Shown here: in pieces, positions 45,892 to 58,647 of the stretch
Position numbering within the stretch: the stretch's first letter is position 1
Layout of the letters: each line of letters opens with the position of its first letter
NCBI GenBank assembly: GCA_023213395.1
Contig: CM041465.1
Span: forward strand, 222,897,741 to 222,961,740
Reading direction: 5' to 3'
Length of the DNA stretch: 64,000 nucleotides
From: Cycas panzhihuaensis
Lineage: Eukaryota > Cycadophyta
Translations under genes and position numbers: made by a program
The notes under the pieces: model-generated
What the model saw: the letters and a program-made list of their open reading frames with translations, nothing else
Database searches by the model: none
What the model was told of the DNA's origin: nothing

Positions 45892-47829
45892 GTAGTTATT
45901 ATGGTGGACAACTGCCAAAACATTGGTGTGGCCATGATGAGCTTTATAGAGATGCTAACTTACGGAGACAGGCAGGTACTAGGGAGATGTGGCCTGCTGA
46001 AGGTCATCAAAACACCATAATATGCTTCAAATTAGTGTCTACTAGTCGACATCGTCTCGCACTAAGATCGCAGGTGATATGTGTTTCACCTCCCCCAGGT
46101 AGGGGACGTTACCATCACACCAGGAGACATCCAGAGGATCCTGGGAGTACCAACGACAGGGGTACCATCATTACTAGTGGTATTACCTAGCAATGACACC
46201 ACAAACAGGGAGGTTGTCACCTTCTTCATAGGCTAAGACAAGTGGGAGAGAAGAGGGATACCTGTTTAGAGCATGATCATGTCACGGGTTCCTCGGGTAA
46301 GGAAATTGATTACACTCAGTATTCTATTCCAGATCCCCTAGAAATAGAACTACAGGGACATTCCTGGTAGTTAGATGGAGACAGTGAGGAGATGTGAGAC
46401 TGAGGAGAGGATGGACTGGGCCACCCTGATCGCAGTGAACCTGATCGCCCAGTTAGACACCATTATAGTGACTAGGAGAGGAGGCTTCTCATACAGCACA
46501 TTGTTATAGTGCTAGTTTTGTTATCACTTTGGTGTAGTAGCACTAATAGAAGGGCCACACCCCATCTCAATGTGGGCTCCTATGGTCCACAGGTGGCAGA
46601 CTTGGTTTAGGTGAGCCAAAGATCAGGCGCATGTCTGACGCTCAGTGGAGGCGACATCACTAAACCTCCTCACCAAGGCATATTACACGGTAGACCCATA
46701 TAGAGGGGTGAGGTGGGACAGTGACGACAAAGCAGGCAGAGCTGGAGGTGGCCCTAGAGGGGATGACGATGATGGAGGTGATGGGGCAGGCCTATCAGGA
46801 GTGGCAGGTGGCGAGGCAGGGCCCTCAGGAGCCGCAAGAAGAGAGGTGAGTCCTTCGGGGACTACAGGGAGAGGCAAGGCACCTCATACACTAGTCAAGA
46901 GGCTGAGGATAGTGGGGAGAGCCTGGGCAGCGCTAGCGCCAATGGAGGAGGGCAAAGGTGTCCCAAAAGATGAGAGAGAGGATGCCCCAGTAGGGCAGGT
47001 TATTGATGAGGTGGTACCAAAGGAAGAGGAGGTACCAGCAGTTACGGGAGGTCCCGAGAAGGAGGTGGTCATCCGAGTTGAAGAGCCAGTAGTCCCAGGG
47101 GGTGAGACACTACCTTTTCCTATTGTCTTTCGATTAACAAGCATCTAATTGCTCTCTTTAATTTGGTTTGTTTGGTATAAATATATAGATGTATATACTG
47201 ACACATAGCATATTTGACTTCATAGGAGCAGTGGAGATGAGGAGGTTAGTTGAGGTGGTAGTCTGGGAGATGTTCCCTTGGGCCTACGCGGAGGAGCAAC
47301 CTCCCATCCAGGTAGGAGAGAAGCCATGGTCGACAGGGGCTCATTCGGCAGCATTCATCCCATTGGTAAGGGCCAGAGATGTATGGGTAGCGGAGTCCTA
47401 GGAGCACTAGGCGAGAGTGGGACAACTACAGGGAGAGTTGGACAAGACCAGAGCAGAGAGGGACATCCTACGAGGTCAGGTCCAGACGCGAGAGGCTTAG
47501 GGAGGAGCAGGTGGGGATGTGGAGAGTTGCATCCCAGTGGCAGTGTTAGAGGAGCGTCTCTAGGAGATGGAGGAGAGGCTCTGAGGGATGGAGGAGAGGC
47601 TCCACGGAGTAGAGGGTGAGCGAGATCGTATCCAGACATGATACGATCAGTTGGTAGACCAGATGGCGTCTAGGTCATCACAGAGCCAGACTTGTACCCA
47701 TACGATGGTAGTGACCCTGAGGAGGCCTTGGGATGAGGGGAGTGAGGCAGTGAGCTCCTAGAGGCATAAGAGGAGCTTATGTGGTATGTAGTCTCCTAAG
47801 GAGGGATCTCATCAAATAAGAGATGATGT
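45892..47829 (+). pseudogene. Antisense PMD-domain gene carried by element B
   Basis: Runs opposite to element B. MVDNCQNIGVAMMSFIEM, RCGLLKVIKTP, YVFHLPQVGDVTITPGDIQR and ILGVPTTG match element A. MDWATLIAVNLIAQLDTI and WAPMVHRWQTWFR follow in the same frame, so B lacks the frameshift seen in A, although it has many stops. After an acidic Gly-rich linker there is an intron (47102-47225). The last exon has MRRLVEVVVWEMFPWAYAEE and a coiled-coil-like repeat (EMEERL, GMEERLHGVEGERDRIQT). The acceptor-like CAG before GTAGTTATT is shared with A, so coding may begin in an upstream exon. Confidence 0.78.
47102..47225 (+). other. Predicted 124-bp GT-AG intron in the PMD gene of element B
   Basis: Donor GGG|GTGAGA (exon ends 47101) and acceptor CTTCATAG|GAG (exon resumes 47226). 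Position and phase (1) equal those in element A although the intron bodies differ strongly. Confidence 0.75.
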
Positions 47830-48559
47830 GCCAGGAGTAGGGTAGCACTAGAGAGTAGGATATATTAGATTTTGACTTGGAAAAGCATCGGACCTCCAGG
47901 GAGTCACTATATATTTCCACATGATTATCCTCCTCCCTGCAAGGATTCTAGCTTCCCACGGATGATGTACCATACCATTTGTACGATATGACATATTATG
48001 ATTTTTTTAATATATATAGACAGGGTAATTGGTATCCCATTTGATATATGATGGTGTGTTATGATATATGATGATGTATTGTGTTGTGTTTGCTTTTGTA
48101 TATATATTTGTGTATACATGTGTATGAGTGCACAGAAGCACAAGGAGTTATAGATCATGATGGTTTTGATTACTTATTATATGATTTGTGTTATAGATTT
48201 GTTTAAGTTGGACACACTTCCTTCGATGCAGGGCCATACTCTTAGCAAGCACAGACGATCGACGATAGGCGTATGTGGGGGCTAGGAGATAAGGAGCCAT
48301 ACATGTCCATCATAGGAGCATAACAGAATATGTAAAGGAAGAGCTAGAAACGGAGTAGCAACACTCAAGCATGCCATCTTTGTTGGGGAATGTTCCCATG
48401 CTCGGGAGCAACAAGGACAACACACGCAACTAGGAGGACAGACTCCCCGGGGGAAGAAAAGGGGGGCATGAGGTTCCGCAGGAGGATCCCAAAAGGAGCG
48501 AGTAGGACCACCCTAAACTGCCATCCCACCTGTAATTAGGAGGAATGGGGGCGTGCTTA
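47830..48559. other. Spacer between PMD gene and integrase in element B
   Basis: About 700 bases corresponding to 13729-14413 of element A. No gene recognised. AT-rich near 47990-48140. Confidence 0.5.
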
Positions 48560-49750
48560 GGGTGGTAGTTTAGGCTCATTTTAGAGTGAAAGGAAAGAAA
48601 GAAGTAGTCATACGTAAAATTTCTTTAGCAACTTTCCATTAACAGATTTCTCAAATTCATGACCTTCTAAGGTTCCAATCCTATAGGTGTCATTGTCAAG
48701 GCTCTCGAGAACGACGAAGGGGTCAATCCATTTATGTCCAAACTTGGATAGGCCATCATGGAGCTATTCTAATTTGAGTATGTGGTCCCTAGGATACAAA
48801 GGGCAGGGGTGAAGGTACTTGTCGTACATCCTTCGTGCCCTGGCTTTAGAAGCGATATTCACTTGGTAAGCGGTCAAGCGCCTCTCATCTAAGGCCTTGA
48901 GGTCTAGGAGGCAAGCTTGACAGAGAGAATCCTCATCGACAAGATCCTGAAGAGAGACTCATAAAGAGGGAATCTCCACTTCCAATGGGAGAACCGCCTT
49001 TGTTCCATACACTAGGGAAAAATGGGTCATTCATGTAGCCATACGGATAGATGTGCGATACACCCATAGAGCGGAAGGGAGCTCGAGGTGCCAACATTTT
49101 TGAGATTAGGCCACAGCTTTCTTTAAGATCTTTATAAGAATTTCACTAAGCGATTCAACTTGGCCATTGGCCTGAGGGTAATAGGGAGAGGAGGTTTTGT
49201 GAAAAAATTTGAGTCTCTCACAGAGTTCATCCATCTTCTTATTACAGAAGGGAGTTCTATTGTTCGTAATCAGGACGTTGGGGACTCCAAAACGATAAAT
49301 GATATACTAATAGACGAAGGTAGCTATCATCTTACCAGGAGTAGAAGTCAAATGGACCACTTTAGCCCATTTAGTGAAGTACTCCATAACAGTCAAGATG
49401 AACTTGTGCTACGATGAGGAAGGTGGGGATATGGCCCCAATAAAGTCCAACTCCCATTGGGAAAAGGGCTATGGAGATATGACAGGATGAAGAGCCTCGA
49501 AAGGCAATTGAGTGATGCTAGTGTGCTCCTAGCACTGCCGACATCTCATGGCATAGGCATGGGCATCCTTAAAGAGGGATAGCCAGTAATACCCCATACG
49601 AAGGATCCTTTGGGCCATGGATTGGCCCCCAAAATAACCCCCACAAATGTCGTTGTGGCATTCCCGAAGTATTTGGTCTACTTCGTCAGGGTTGACGCAG
49701 CGAAGAAGGATCCCATCGAAGGATCTCTTGCACAATAATTCACCCATGAG
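48560..49750 (-). pseudogene. Integrase of Tat element B
   Basis: The finger ECHNDICGGYF ... AYAMRCRQC is intact. Catalytic positions read ELDFIGA (Asp), VLITNNRTPF (Asp changed to Asn) and QANGQVESLSE (Glu). The C-terminus VNGKLLKKFYV matches element A. Several stops. Confidence 0.88.
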
Positions 49751-49959
49751 GAAGTATTACCTCACAATAGCCTGAATACGTGACCTAACTTTGTCGTTGG
49801 CTTCAGGGCGGTACTGCTGCTAGGCGAGGTATTATATAATGTCCCTATACCACTCACTGTCAGCAAGTGGATAAGGAGGAGACCCCTGGATAGCCAAAAT
49901 GGGCTCCTCAGGCAAAGAGTTGTCAATAAGAACGTCAAAAGGGTTTGCTCGGCCACCAC

Positions 49960-50330
49960 CATCCCTTTCTTTGACTTTCTATTAACGATTTGAAAGTCAA
50001 ATTCCTAAAGGAGGATGGCCCACTTGCCAGTCCTGCCTATTAGGTTAGGTCGGGTAAACAAATATTTTAGGGGATCAGATTGGACGGTGACCTGAATAGT
50101 GTTCTCGAGCAAGTAGTGCCTAAACTTCTTGGTAGCGTGCACCAAGGAGAGACACTCCTTCTCAGCAGGAGAGTAGTTAAGTTTAGCTGTCACGAGGGTG
50201 TGACTAATAAAGTAAATAACCCTTTTGGTCCCTGAATCGTCCTCCTAAACTAACATAGCACATGAGGACTCATCGATAGCCGAAGTGTAGAGAATGAATA
50301 GTTTGTTAAAGAGAGGGGGCACCAATGTTG
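49960..50330 (-). pseudogene. Gypsy RNase H of Tat element B
   Basis: Readable part: TAKLNYSPAEKECLSLVHAT and KKFRHYLLENTIQVTVQSDP. As in element A the first catalytic block is unlike the usual Asp-containing motif. Stops interrupt it. Confidence 0.8.
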
Positions 50331-50419
50331 GGGCAGAAGTGAGGGCTTCCTTGAGTTCTTTGATGGCTTGCCAGGCCTTTGAAGACCAAATGAATAGGGC
50401 CCCTTTTTTTAACAGATTG

Positions 50420-51240
50420 GTAAGGGGTTTGGCATTTATGGTGAAATTTGCCAGATAATACCTAAGAAATCCAAGCCTACCTAAGAATGACTTGATTTAT
50501 CATTAGGTTTTAGGAGGCAGTATATCAAGGATGGCCGGGACTTTGTTTGGGTCAATTTGGATCCCTTGTTTAGAGACAAGGAAACCAAGGAGTTTGCATG
50601 TTGTTACAGCAAACGCATATTTGAGAGGGTTGAGGCTTACATGGTATTTGTGACATCATGTGAAGATGGCATACAAATCAGAAGGATGGTGGGCCTTAAT
50701 ACATGAAGGACCCATCATATCATCTATGAAAACCTCAAAGGTTTTGTTAATAAGGTCATGAAATATGAATTGCATCACTTTTTGATAGGTGGCACCTGCA
50801 TTCTTCAACCCAAAGGGCATCACCTTATAGGCGAAGGTGGCCCACGGGGTAGTGAAATTCGTCTTATGATAGTCTTGGGGAGAAATATGGTTTTGGTTAT
50901 AGCTTGAGAAGTTGTCCATTAAGGATATGACTTCAAAACCGGCAGTTCAATCAATGATTTGATCGATGAAGGGAAGTGGGAAGTTGTCTTTGGGACATGC
51001 ATTGTTGATGTCTCAGAAATCGACACATATCTTAATTGCCCCATTCTTTTTGCCAATGGGGATAATATTGGACACCCACTTGGGGTAGTCGATAGAAGTG
51101 ATTAACCCCGCATTTAGGAGTTTTTCAACTTCCATCTTAACGGAAGCTGAAAGCTTGGGATGAAGAGGGCACTATTTTTGACGCACAGGGTGAGCACCCA
51201 TAATGGTGGTAAGATTGTAGGTAAAGATCGAAGGGTTTAT
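50420..51240 (-). pseudogene. Reverse transcriptase of Tat element B
   Basis: MEVEKLLNAGLITSIDYPKW, CVDF-stop-DINNACPKDNF, MDNFSSYNQNHISPQDYHKT and MPFGLKNAGATYQKVMQFIF are seen. The catalytic box is VFIDDMMG. Frames change near 50930 and 51130, as in element A. Confidence 0.88.
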
Positions 51241-52960
51241 TCCCTTCATATCAGAATAATCCCACGTGAAGACGTCTCAGAATTCTTGGAACAGAAGGAT
51301 GTACTCCTTCATTTCATCAAGAGAGCATTTTGCTCCCACCTTAATGACCTTACCTGGGGCAAGGACTATGTCCTTGGTTGCCCCCATGTACATAGCATTC
51401 CTTTCCTCGAAGTGAAGGGGGGCTCGGTCAACAAGAAGGGGCAGAACATCAGATTAATTTGGGTCGACAAGATAAGACCCAATAGCTAAGAATTTCTGGT
51501 GACAAAGCCAATGGTGACCAGAAAGGAGATTGGGCGTGGAGCCCGATAGATGCTCAAGTAAAGCCTTATCATCCTTGAAATAGTCCATCCCATGGATGAC
51601 CACACCTCAAGAAGACGAGGAGAGAGGGGGAGAAGAAGCGATGGGACTATGGCAGTCGACACACCACTCAACATACCCAAGGGACTCTCTGGAATAGTCA
51701 GAAAGAGTTCTCCTGTGAGGAATAATAGGAGGCTCCCTAGCTTCGTTGCCTCTGGGCGGCGAAGAGGAGACACAACAATAACTTTGATCGATGGGAGCGA
51801 TAACATGAGATCAAAAGGAAGAGCTAGTTTCTCCAATAATGGGGGTTTCAGGTTAGGACCTAAAATGAAGGGAGTGCCCCCTACCCATGCTTAGGAGAGA
51901 GATGGGATGAGGAAAGTCCTCATCTTCGCCATCAGACTCGTCATCGCTAAGCATGGCGAGATATCCACAGCTCCCAACACCAATAGGGGTGAAGCGTGTG
52001 AGGTTGGAAGAAGAAGATGAAGGGCCTTCTTCCAAAGGGGATGGATCAAGAATATCAATAGAACAAGTGGAATCATGGGCAGAAAGGCCCTTGCCACCCT
52101 TTACTTGACCATGAACTGCTCAACGAGGTTGATGAGGTTGTTTAGTGGGAGGAGGCTCTCGAGAGACAACCCTCATTTGCCCCTCATAGATGAACTTAAA
52201 TTGTCCCCATCGGGACGAGCACATGGCTCCTATTTGGTCGAGCCATGGGCATCCCAACAAAAGGTTATAGTTGACGTTGACGTTGAGAACTATAATGTCA
52301 GTGAGGATAGTCTTGTCCTCAAGAGTAAGTGGGATGGACATCGATCCCAAGGGTGTCTTTTTGCTTCTATCATAGCCTTGACACCATCATGGAACTGGGT
52401 CTAGGCTAATATGCAAAGCTCTTGCATAACGCACAAGGGCATGATATTGACGGAAGAACCATTGTCAATAATGGTTCTCTATAAAGTGCAATTAGGAGTG
52501 TCAATAGTTATGGTGAAGGGGAAATGCCATTGGCGTTCCCTTTCACCGGTAAGGGGAAGATCCTTGAGGTTAAAAGAGATGACGAGTTTGCGACTTGGGG
52601 CAATACCCAAGGTGTGAACTGACACGTCACCCAACCCCAAGGCTTTCAAGAGAAATGCATATTATTCAGGGTAACTCCTCAAAACATCCATTATAGACAT
52701 TTATGTGGCCATGGTGTGGAGCTCATCAACAACAGAGAAGGGTTTCGCCTTTGCAATAGGTTGGGGAAGAGCTCTCCAAAAGTCGTAGCGATCGTGACAT
52801 ACGAGAATGGTCTTTGGGAGTGCAGGGACTTCTAAAAGAGGGTCAAGGTGAGGTATGGATGAAGAGGCGTTATTCACCTCTTTGGCTACTTGAGACTGGG
52901 TTAAGACATACAATGGTATGGTTTCAAGCATCTGGATGATCTTCTTTCCTTTGTTTCGGG
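51241..52960 (-). pseudogene. Protease domain and long spacer of Tat element B
   Basis: The active site IIDNGSSVNIMP lies near 52460, followed by IVLNVNVNYNLLLGCPWLDQ at 52300-52230. The acidic Ser/Pro spacer (GVGSCGYLAMLSDDESDGEDE) extends to about 51490. The upstream part (MLETIPLYVL at 52931) corresponds to the linker of element A. Confidence 0.82.
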
Positions 52961-53139
52961 ATCAAAAAAGTGAGGGAGTGTGACGATCGAGAGATCCAAA
53001 GGAAAAGGATGAATTCCTTGCACCCTTCTCTTTGGCTTGCGGCAGAGGTTTGGGGATCTTCCTCTGTTTTGGCTATTCTTTTGTTGGTTATTGCGATCAC
53101 GTTCCCAGTGTTTGGGGAAGGGATCTCTATGGATGGGCT

Positions 53140-55305
53140 AGTCTAAGTTAGACCTAGATGTTCGTTTGGGAGAAGAATCATGCTGCGGGGCAACTCCAGA
53201 GTGTTGGGCTTGGCCTTGTGAATCTTTGTGGAAACATTCCCCATGGATGGAACACCACTTCTTCTCGAGGGAGGAATCATGTTTCCTTGCTTGGGAAGAT
53301 TAGGTGTTGCCACCCTTGGGGGGAGCGGCTTGAGAAGCCTGGTGGACTGATTTATGTGAAGTAGGAGATGAAGGAGCCTGGAGTTTGAGTTCCTTCATGG
53401 TGCGTTCGAATGAATGTATGGCGGAAGTGAGAGGATCCAAGGTCTTCTCAGTTAGATGGGAAGAAGACCTAGCGGGCTATTGGATTTTGGCCTCTCAGGG
53501 TGGTGGAGGTACCTGACGACGTTGTGAGGGCTTAAGAGGCTTCTTAAGTCCAACTTGGATTTCAATGGCCTCAAGCACCAAGCACTTGGCTATGGCGGAG
53601 TCACACGTAGTTGCCCCCATTTTAAGGACTTCGACGTGGACTTCTGGGCAAAGAGCATTGACAAAGAGGTCCCTCTGCAACTCCTTAGGCAAGGTTGCCT
53701 TAGTGGAGTGAAGAAGGTCATGAAATCACCTCACAAAGTCATGATTCATCTCATCATGACCTTGCTTAAGAGATAATAGGGCTTTCATTCCACTTTCAAA
53801 TGGATGGGTTATGTAAAAATAGTTGGCGACTTCGTCCACGAGTTGTTCGAATGAAAAGATAGAATGTGTTGATAAGTGATAGAACCACTTAAGGGTGTCG
53901 CCTTGAAGGGATCATGGGAAGAGTTTCATAAGAATGTGGTCATAGGCCCAATAATCAATGCATGCCATAGAAAAGCTACAGACATGCTCTATTTGGTCTT
54001 ATGACGAAGTCCCATCGAATTTGGGAACCTCAAGAGGGTGAGGCGGTAAGTTAGTTCTTAGCACCTCAATGGAGAGAGGTGTTGACCTATAATCCATAAA
54101 GGGATGTACCCTTGATTGGACTGTAGGATCAAAGGAAGATGGAGGAGGAGGTAGATAAAGTTTCCTGAATACTCTTTGGAAGGTTTGGTTCGAAAGGGGA
54201 TGTTGTCTTCCCCCCCAGTTTAGTGAGAAGATATAAATACCACATTCAAAGGGGTATGCGTAGGAGCAGATGAGTGTGATAGACCCATTCCTCCTTAACA
54301 AAATGCTCCTTGCTTGACGGGAGCTTGAAAGAAAGTGCTTTGGGAGGGGGCTTGGCCTCCTTGCAAAGGTACAACCTGAGGTGTAATGTAAGAAGATGAA
54401 AAAGAGGGGTGAGGGACCAGGTTTTGCCCATATGGGACACCCGTGGGAGGTGTGACCTTGTATGGGTACAAAGGGTACACCCCAGAAGCCAAAAGGGAAT
54501 TTCCCTTACCGTGCCCCCACGGTTGAGAGATTCAACCTAGAGGCATGTAAAGGGAGGAATCCCCATGTTGAAGTTGAGAGTATGTAGGGGCGAGCCCCAC
54601 ACGGCTAGAAGTAGGAGCGTGTGTGGGTCCCCTAGATCTAACAGGTGATGGATAGACTATTATCAAAGGAGGAATAGTTATTTGACTAGATGGGGGTATG
54701 GTTAACTTGAGTTGGGAAGAGGACATGCCTTGGGTGGTCACCAAGGAACATAAATCATAGGGAGAAGAAGATGAAGTGAGCAGTTGGCTCATTATAGGTA
54801 GGGAAGTCAAATGGGATGAGCGAGGTAAGGCAGATGTAGAAGAAGGAGGCACAATGCTTCACAAGATGGTCTCAAACCATTTAGGATATAGTTGGAGATA
54901 AATAGCTTAGAAGCATTGGTTATGGGCTTCCACCACATCGATAGGAGTGGTATCCGCCTGATCATAAGAGGTAGATGGAACCTCGTATAAAACAGACCCC
55001 GTAGGACGATCCTCATGAGAGTCACCATCGTGGTTGTAAAACTCCAGAGGGGATGAAACCTCTACTTCATGAGTGGAGAGTGGGTGTAGTTGGTCACCCG
55101 AATAAAAGATAGGATCTTTGCCCTCTTGGGCGGACCCCTGAAAAGAAGTAAAAGGCTCATGCGATTCGAACACATAAGCATGATATGCCCAATCTGAGGG
55201 GAATCCCTCCATAGTCGAATCAGGATCCGACGTAGGAAGATAGTGGTACGAGGAGTCTTCCAATAATGGAGGTATGCCTCGTAATTGACATGAGAATCGT
55301 CACAT
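53140..55305 (-). pseudogene. Gag of Tat element B
   Basis: The start ATG at 55305 aligns with 7098 of element A, but its second codon is TGA here. LRGIPPLLEDSSYHYLP and STMEGFPSDWAYH follow. An in-frame stop after HNQCF (54907-54909) is at the same aligned place as in element A. The gag core includes MPKELQRDLFVNALCPEVHV (53692 leftward), and the Cys/His cluster is CSIHGECFH near 53260. Confidence 0.85.
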
Positions 55306-55450
55306 ACAAGTTCTACCTATGGGTTGGAAGAAAGTAGGAGAGATAAAGTGGTGCACACGTTGGGGACTGCCTAATAGAACCAAAAGGAAGAGCTACCAAG
55401 AAGAAGTAGCACCAACAAGAAGGGAGGAAGGATTGATCCCTTTCTAGCAG

Positions 55451-55470
55451 GTCCCCAATATGGTCACCAG
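55451..55470 (-). promoter_or_regulatory. Primer-binding site of element B (tRNA-Arg-like)
   Basis: The minus strand reads CTGGTGACCATATTGGGGAC directly after the 5' LTR, one base different from element A over this stretch. Confidence 0.7.
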
Positions 55471-56770
55471 TAGAATCGTGTCTATGGGATCATAACCACA
55501 CTTGGTTAGGACTAGGTTAATCAATGAAGAGTTTTAGACTCTAAGGTCAATCCAGTAAGTGAAAGAGATCACCCACACAGGGCATCCACGCACCGGAATA
55601 CAGGTTTAGGACCTGCGAATGGCACACAACTCCCTTCTAGGTAACTTAACTTTGGTTTTGAGGGTGGAAGGAGTGAGGAATATCCTGGATTTCCTGAGTA
55701 ACCTCAAGAAGTAGGTCCTCCCACCCTTGGATGGCCAAAGGAGGGAGGTGAGGTCAAACGAGGAAATGGCTCTTCACGGAAGGAAAAGGGTATGAATGAG
55801 GTGTATTTGAATAAACAATGTGGGAGGCGCACGCTTGTGGAAGGGAGATCGGATAACCACCCCACAAGCGAAATTAACCCAAAAGGAAGGGTGCTAAGGC
55901 TACCTAGCTATTGTAGGTATAACAAGATGGGGGAATGACCTAGAGGTAAGGTCTTCCCTATGATAACATACCCAAGGCGGGCTTGGAGATGCGAGGCAAC
56001 AATGAAAGGGGTTTTCGTTGTTTTGAGTGTGAAGGGTTTGGTCTTCTATGTATTATGGCGAACTGATAAATATGTTCTTATGTTTATTACAAATAGGGAG
56101 AAAACCATAAACTGATGAATATGCTCTTGTTTACTCTCTAATATAACAACTTCACTCTCCTTTCATTTTGTAATGAAAGAAAAAGAAAGAGAAAAATAAA
56201 ATAAAGAGACTAGCCAAACAGTTGCAAACGTGCATGCAAGGGGTGTGAGGCTAAGTGGAGGGACATGAAATCAAGCAAGGAAGCAAAGGAATGCGATTCC
56301 TACTTCATGCACTTTCCTAGATGAATAAATGAAGCAACCCATGCAAATGATGAATGCAAGTTTATTTCTTTGCTCTTTTTCCTTTGTATTCCATGTATGC
56401 AAGCAAATAAACTTTGAACAAGAGAAAGAGAGCGACGAGAAAAGAGTAGTAGTGCACTTGGAAGATCGTGCAGTCGGATGAATATGTTCCCTTGTGTTGC
56501 ACTCACTTTCCTCTTCCCATTCCCCAAATATGAGTGGCATGGGACAGTAACGTTGGGGGCTTCCTTACCTTCCCCGAGTTAAAAGAACAAGGGCAAAAAA
56601 GGAAAAAGGGAAGGACTATGTAAGAAAAATTAGAAAGCGACAAGGGAGAGAAGGAGAAGAACGTACCCATATTGACGAGCTCCTCTCCTCCTCCACGCAC
56701 GGCACAACGAGAACCTGTAGTCAAAGAGTATTTCCCTTTTCCAACGGGCTATTAGGGAACAAGATATATA

Positions 56771-56836
<66 letters not shown>

Positions 56837-58642
56837 AAATACATAAAGTGATACATGTGAAGTATGCTAATCAAGTAAAACCTTTAGTTGAGAGACAACT
56901 TCCAACCTTCTCTATGCAAGTAAGACAATAAAATAGAAGCAAGTGGTTAGCCTCCGAATGGCTAAACCTCTAGAACACACACCTCCAAACTGTCTAAGCA
57001 CATAAACAGCAGGTAATGATACAATAATGATGGCTAAATATATGAACGATGGGCTGTAAAAAGGTTGCAAATGTTGCTAATGTTGCAAAAGTTACGATGC
57101 ACAACTTTTGCAACCCAAGAATTAACCCAACACCCAAAGGCAAAGTGGGGTCTGATTAGGGGTTGGAATCCCTACCTATGTAAGGCTCACAAGACTAGAG
57201 CACGTGCAACAATGGGCTACGCACACTGCTACCAGCGGTGGCCTCTCTTCTAAGAGCTCTTTGGTAGCCCAAGAGAAGCACAGAGGAGGAAGAGAAAAAG
57301 GGGAGAAGGGGGGCTACCCTTGAGGAGAAGGCTTTGTTAGGTTATGGAACCCACCTTGGCTCCTTTCTCTCACCCTTTTGGGACCTCTCCCCCGCTGCCT
57401 CCTTGGAGAAACTAGGGAAGAGTAGGAAGTATGGAGGATAGACAAGGAAAGATTGAGGGAATGCCTCCTATGCGCAATGAAAGAAAAACCGAGGAAAGAA
57501 GGAGGTATGCAGGGTATTTCAATCACTTTCAAGGGACTAAAACGGAACCAAACAAAATAAGAATGGGGGAATACCTACTACAAGTGAGTTAGGAATAGAA
57601 CCTCCTGAGAAAATAGTAGAGAAATGCAGTCCTACAGAGTTTGCAAGTGACTATGAAATCTGGGGAGACAACCTTGGCATAGTACAATACTTGTGCTTAG
57701 AGGCAAGCCTTAAAGTGTGTCTTGCTTGAAGGGGCCCTATCTCAGGCTTATTGGCATGGATTTGAGTTGCATAGGACTGATCACAAGCTGAAACACAAAT
57801 ATATCAGATGTTGCAGGGCGTTTCTATAGGAGAGGACCTATGAGAGAGCAAGAAGAGATGATAGAGAAGTGGAAGAAGAGAGTCCAAGAAAGGAAAAATA
57901 ATATCTTTTTTGGGGTTTTAAACCTAAACCTAACTTAATTGAGCAATTAGGGTTCGGCTAGGGCTGAGAATACGACTCAGCCATATGGAAATTTCATAAT
58001 AAATGCAAAATTTGCCATGGCAGGTTTTAAAAAATGGTTTATAATGGTCGCCCCATAGTAAACTTCGCGGTACCGCGAAGTCTACCATGGTACCATAGTA
58101 TTTGTCACAATGTGGTGACAACGTAAGAAGCATAAAGGGAAGGAGGAGCTAGGAGCCCTAAAAGAAGGTACTCTAGGCCTAGGAGGGCCTGACCCTCTAT
58201 CCAAGTGGCTGGGGACAGTCATGAAGAAGAGATGACCTATGCTGAATGGGGCACTAAAGAGGTAGAGTTCCCAAGAAGTTGGCAAACGGGTAAAAGTATA
58301 CCAATCGCATCTAGGTGAAGTGCTAAAAGCTAAGATGTGACAATAGGGTTATAAATGGATCACAGGGGTTGATTGGTACTTAGGGCAACATGGAGATGCA
58401 TAGGAGGGTTGTGGAGTGCCATTGGAATCGACATCCCTGAGTCATCATAAGCTAAAATGGTGTCAAGCAATATGATCAAGCAGTGGATGCAAGATGATCA
58501 CTCAAATGAATCAATCAATCACGCAGTGGAAAATAGATACTTCGACTTACCTTTCTTAAGAAGTGATAAAGGCAAGGATAGAAGAATACTTGCACTTACC
58601 TAAGTCAGCTCGCCAAGACCCATTCCCGGTAGCCGGGAAACA
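55471..58642 (-). repeat. 5' LTR of Tat element B (3172 bp)
   Basis: Plus-strand ends are TAGAATCGTG (the terminal TG changed to TA) and AGCCGGGAAACA. It includes about 260 bp (58230-58490) and about 80 bp (near 56340-56405) that the 3' LTR lacks. A pure (TA)n tract is at 56766-56834. Confidence 0.93.
56766..56834. repeat. (TA)n microsatellite in the 5' LTR of element B
   Basis: About 33 TA units; the same locus in the 3' LTR (41579-41617) is (AC)n(AT)n. Confidence 0.93.
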
Positions 58643-58647
58643 CCTAC
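58643..58647. repeat. Target-site duplication of element B, right copy (CCTAC)
   Basis: Identical to 40336-40340. Confidence 0.93.
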
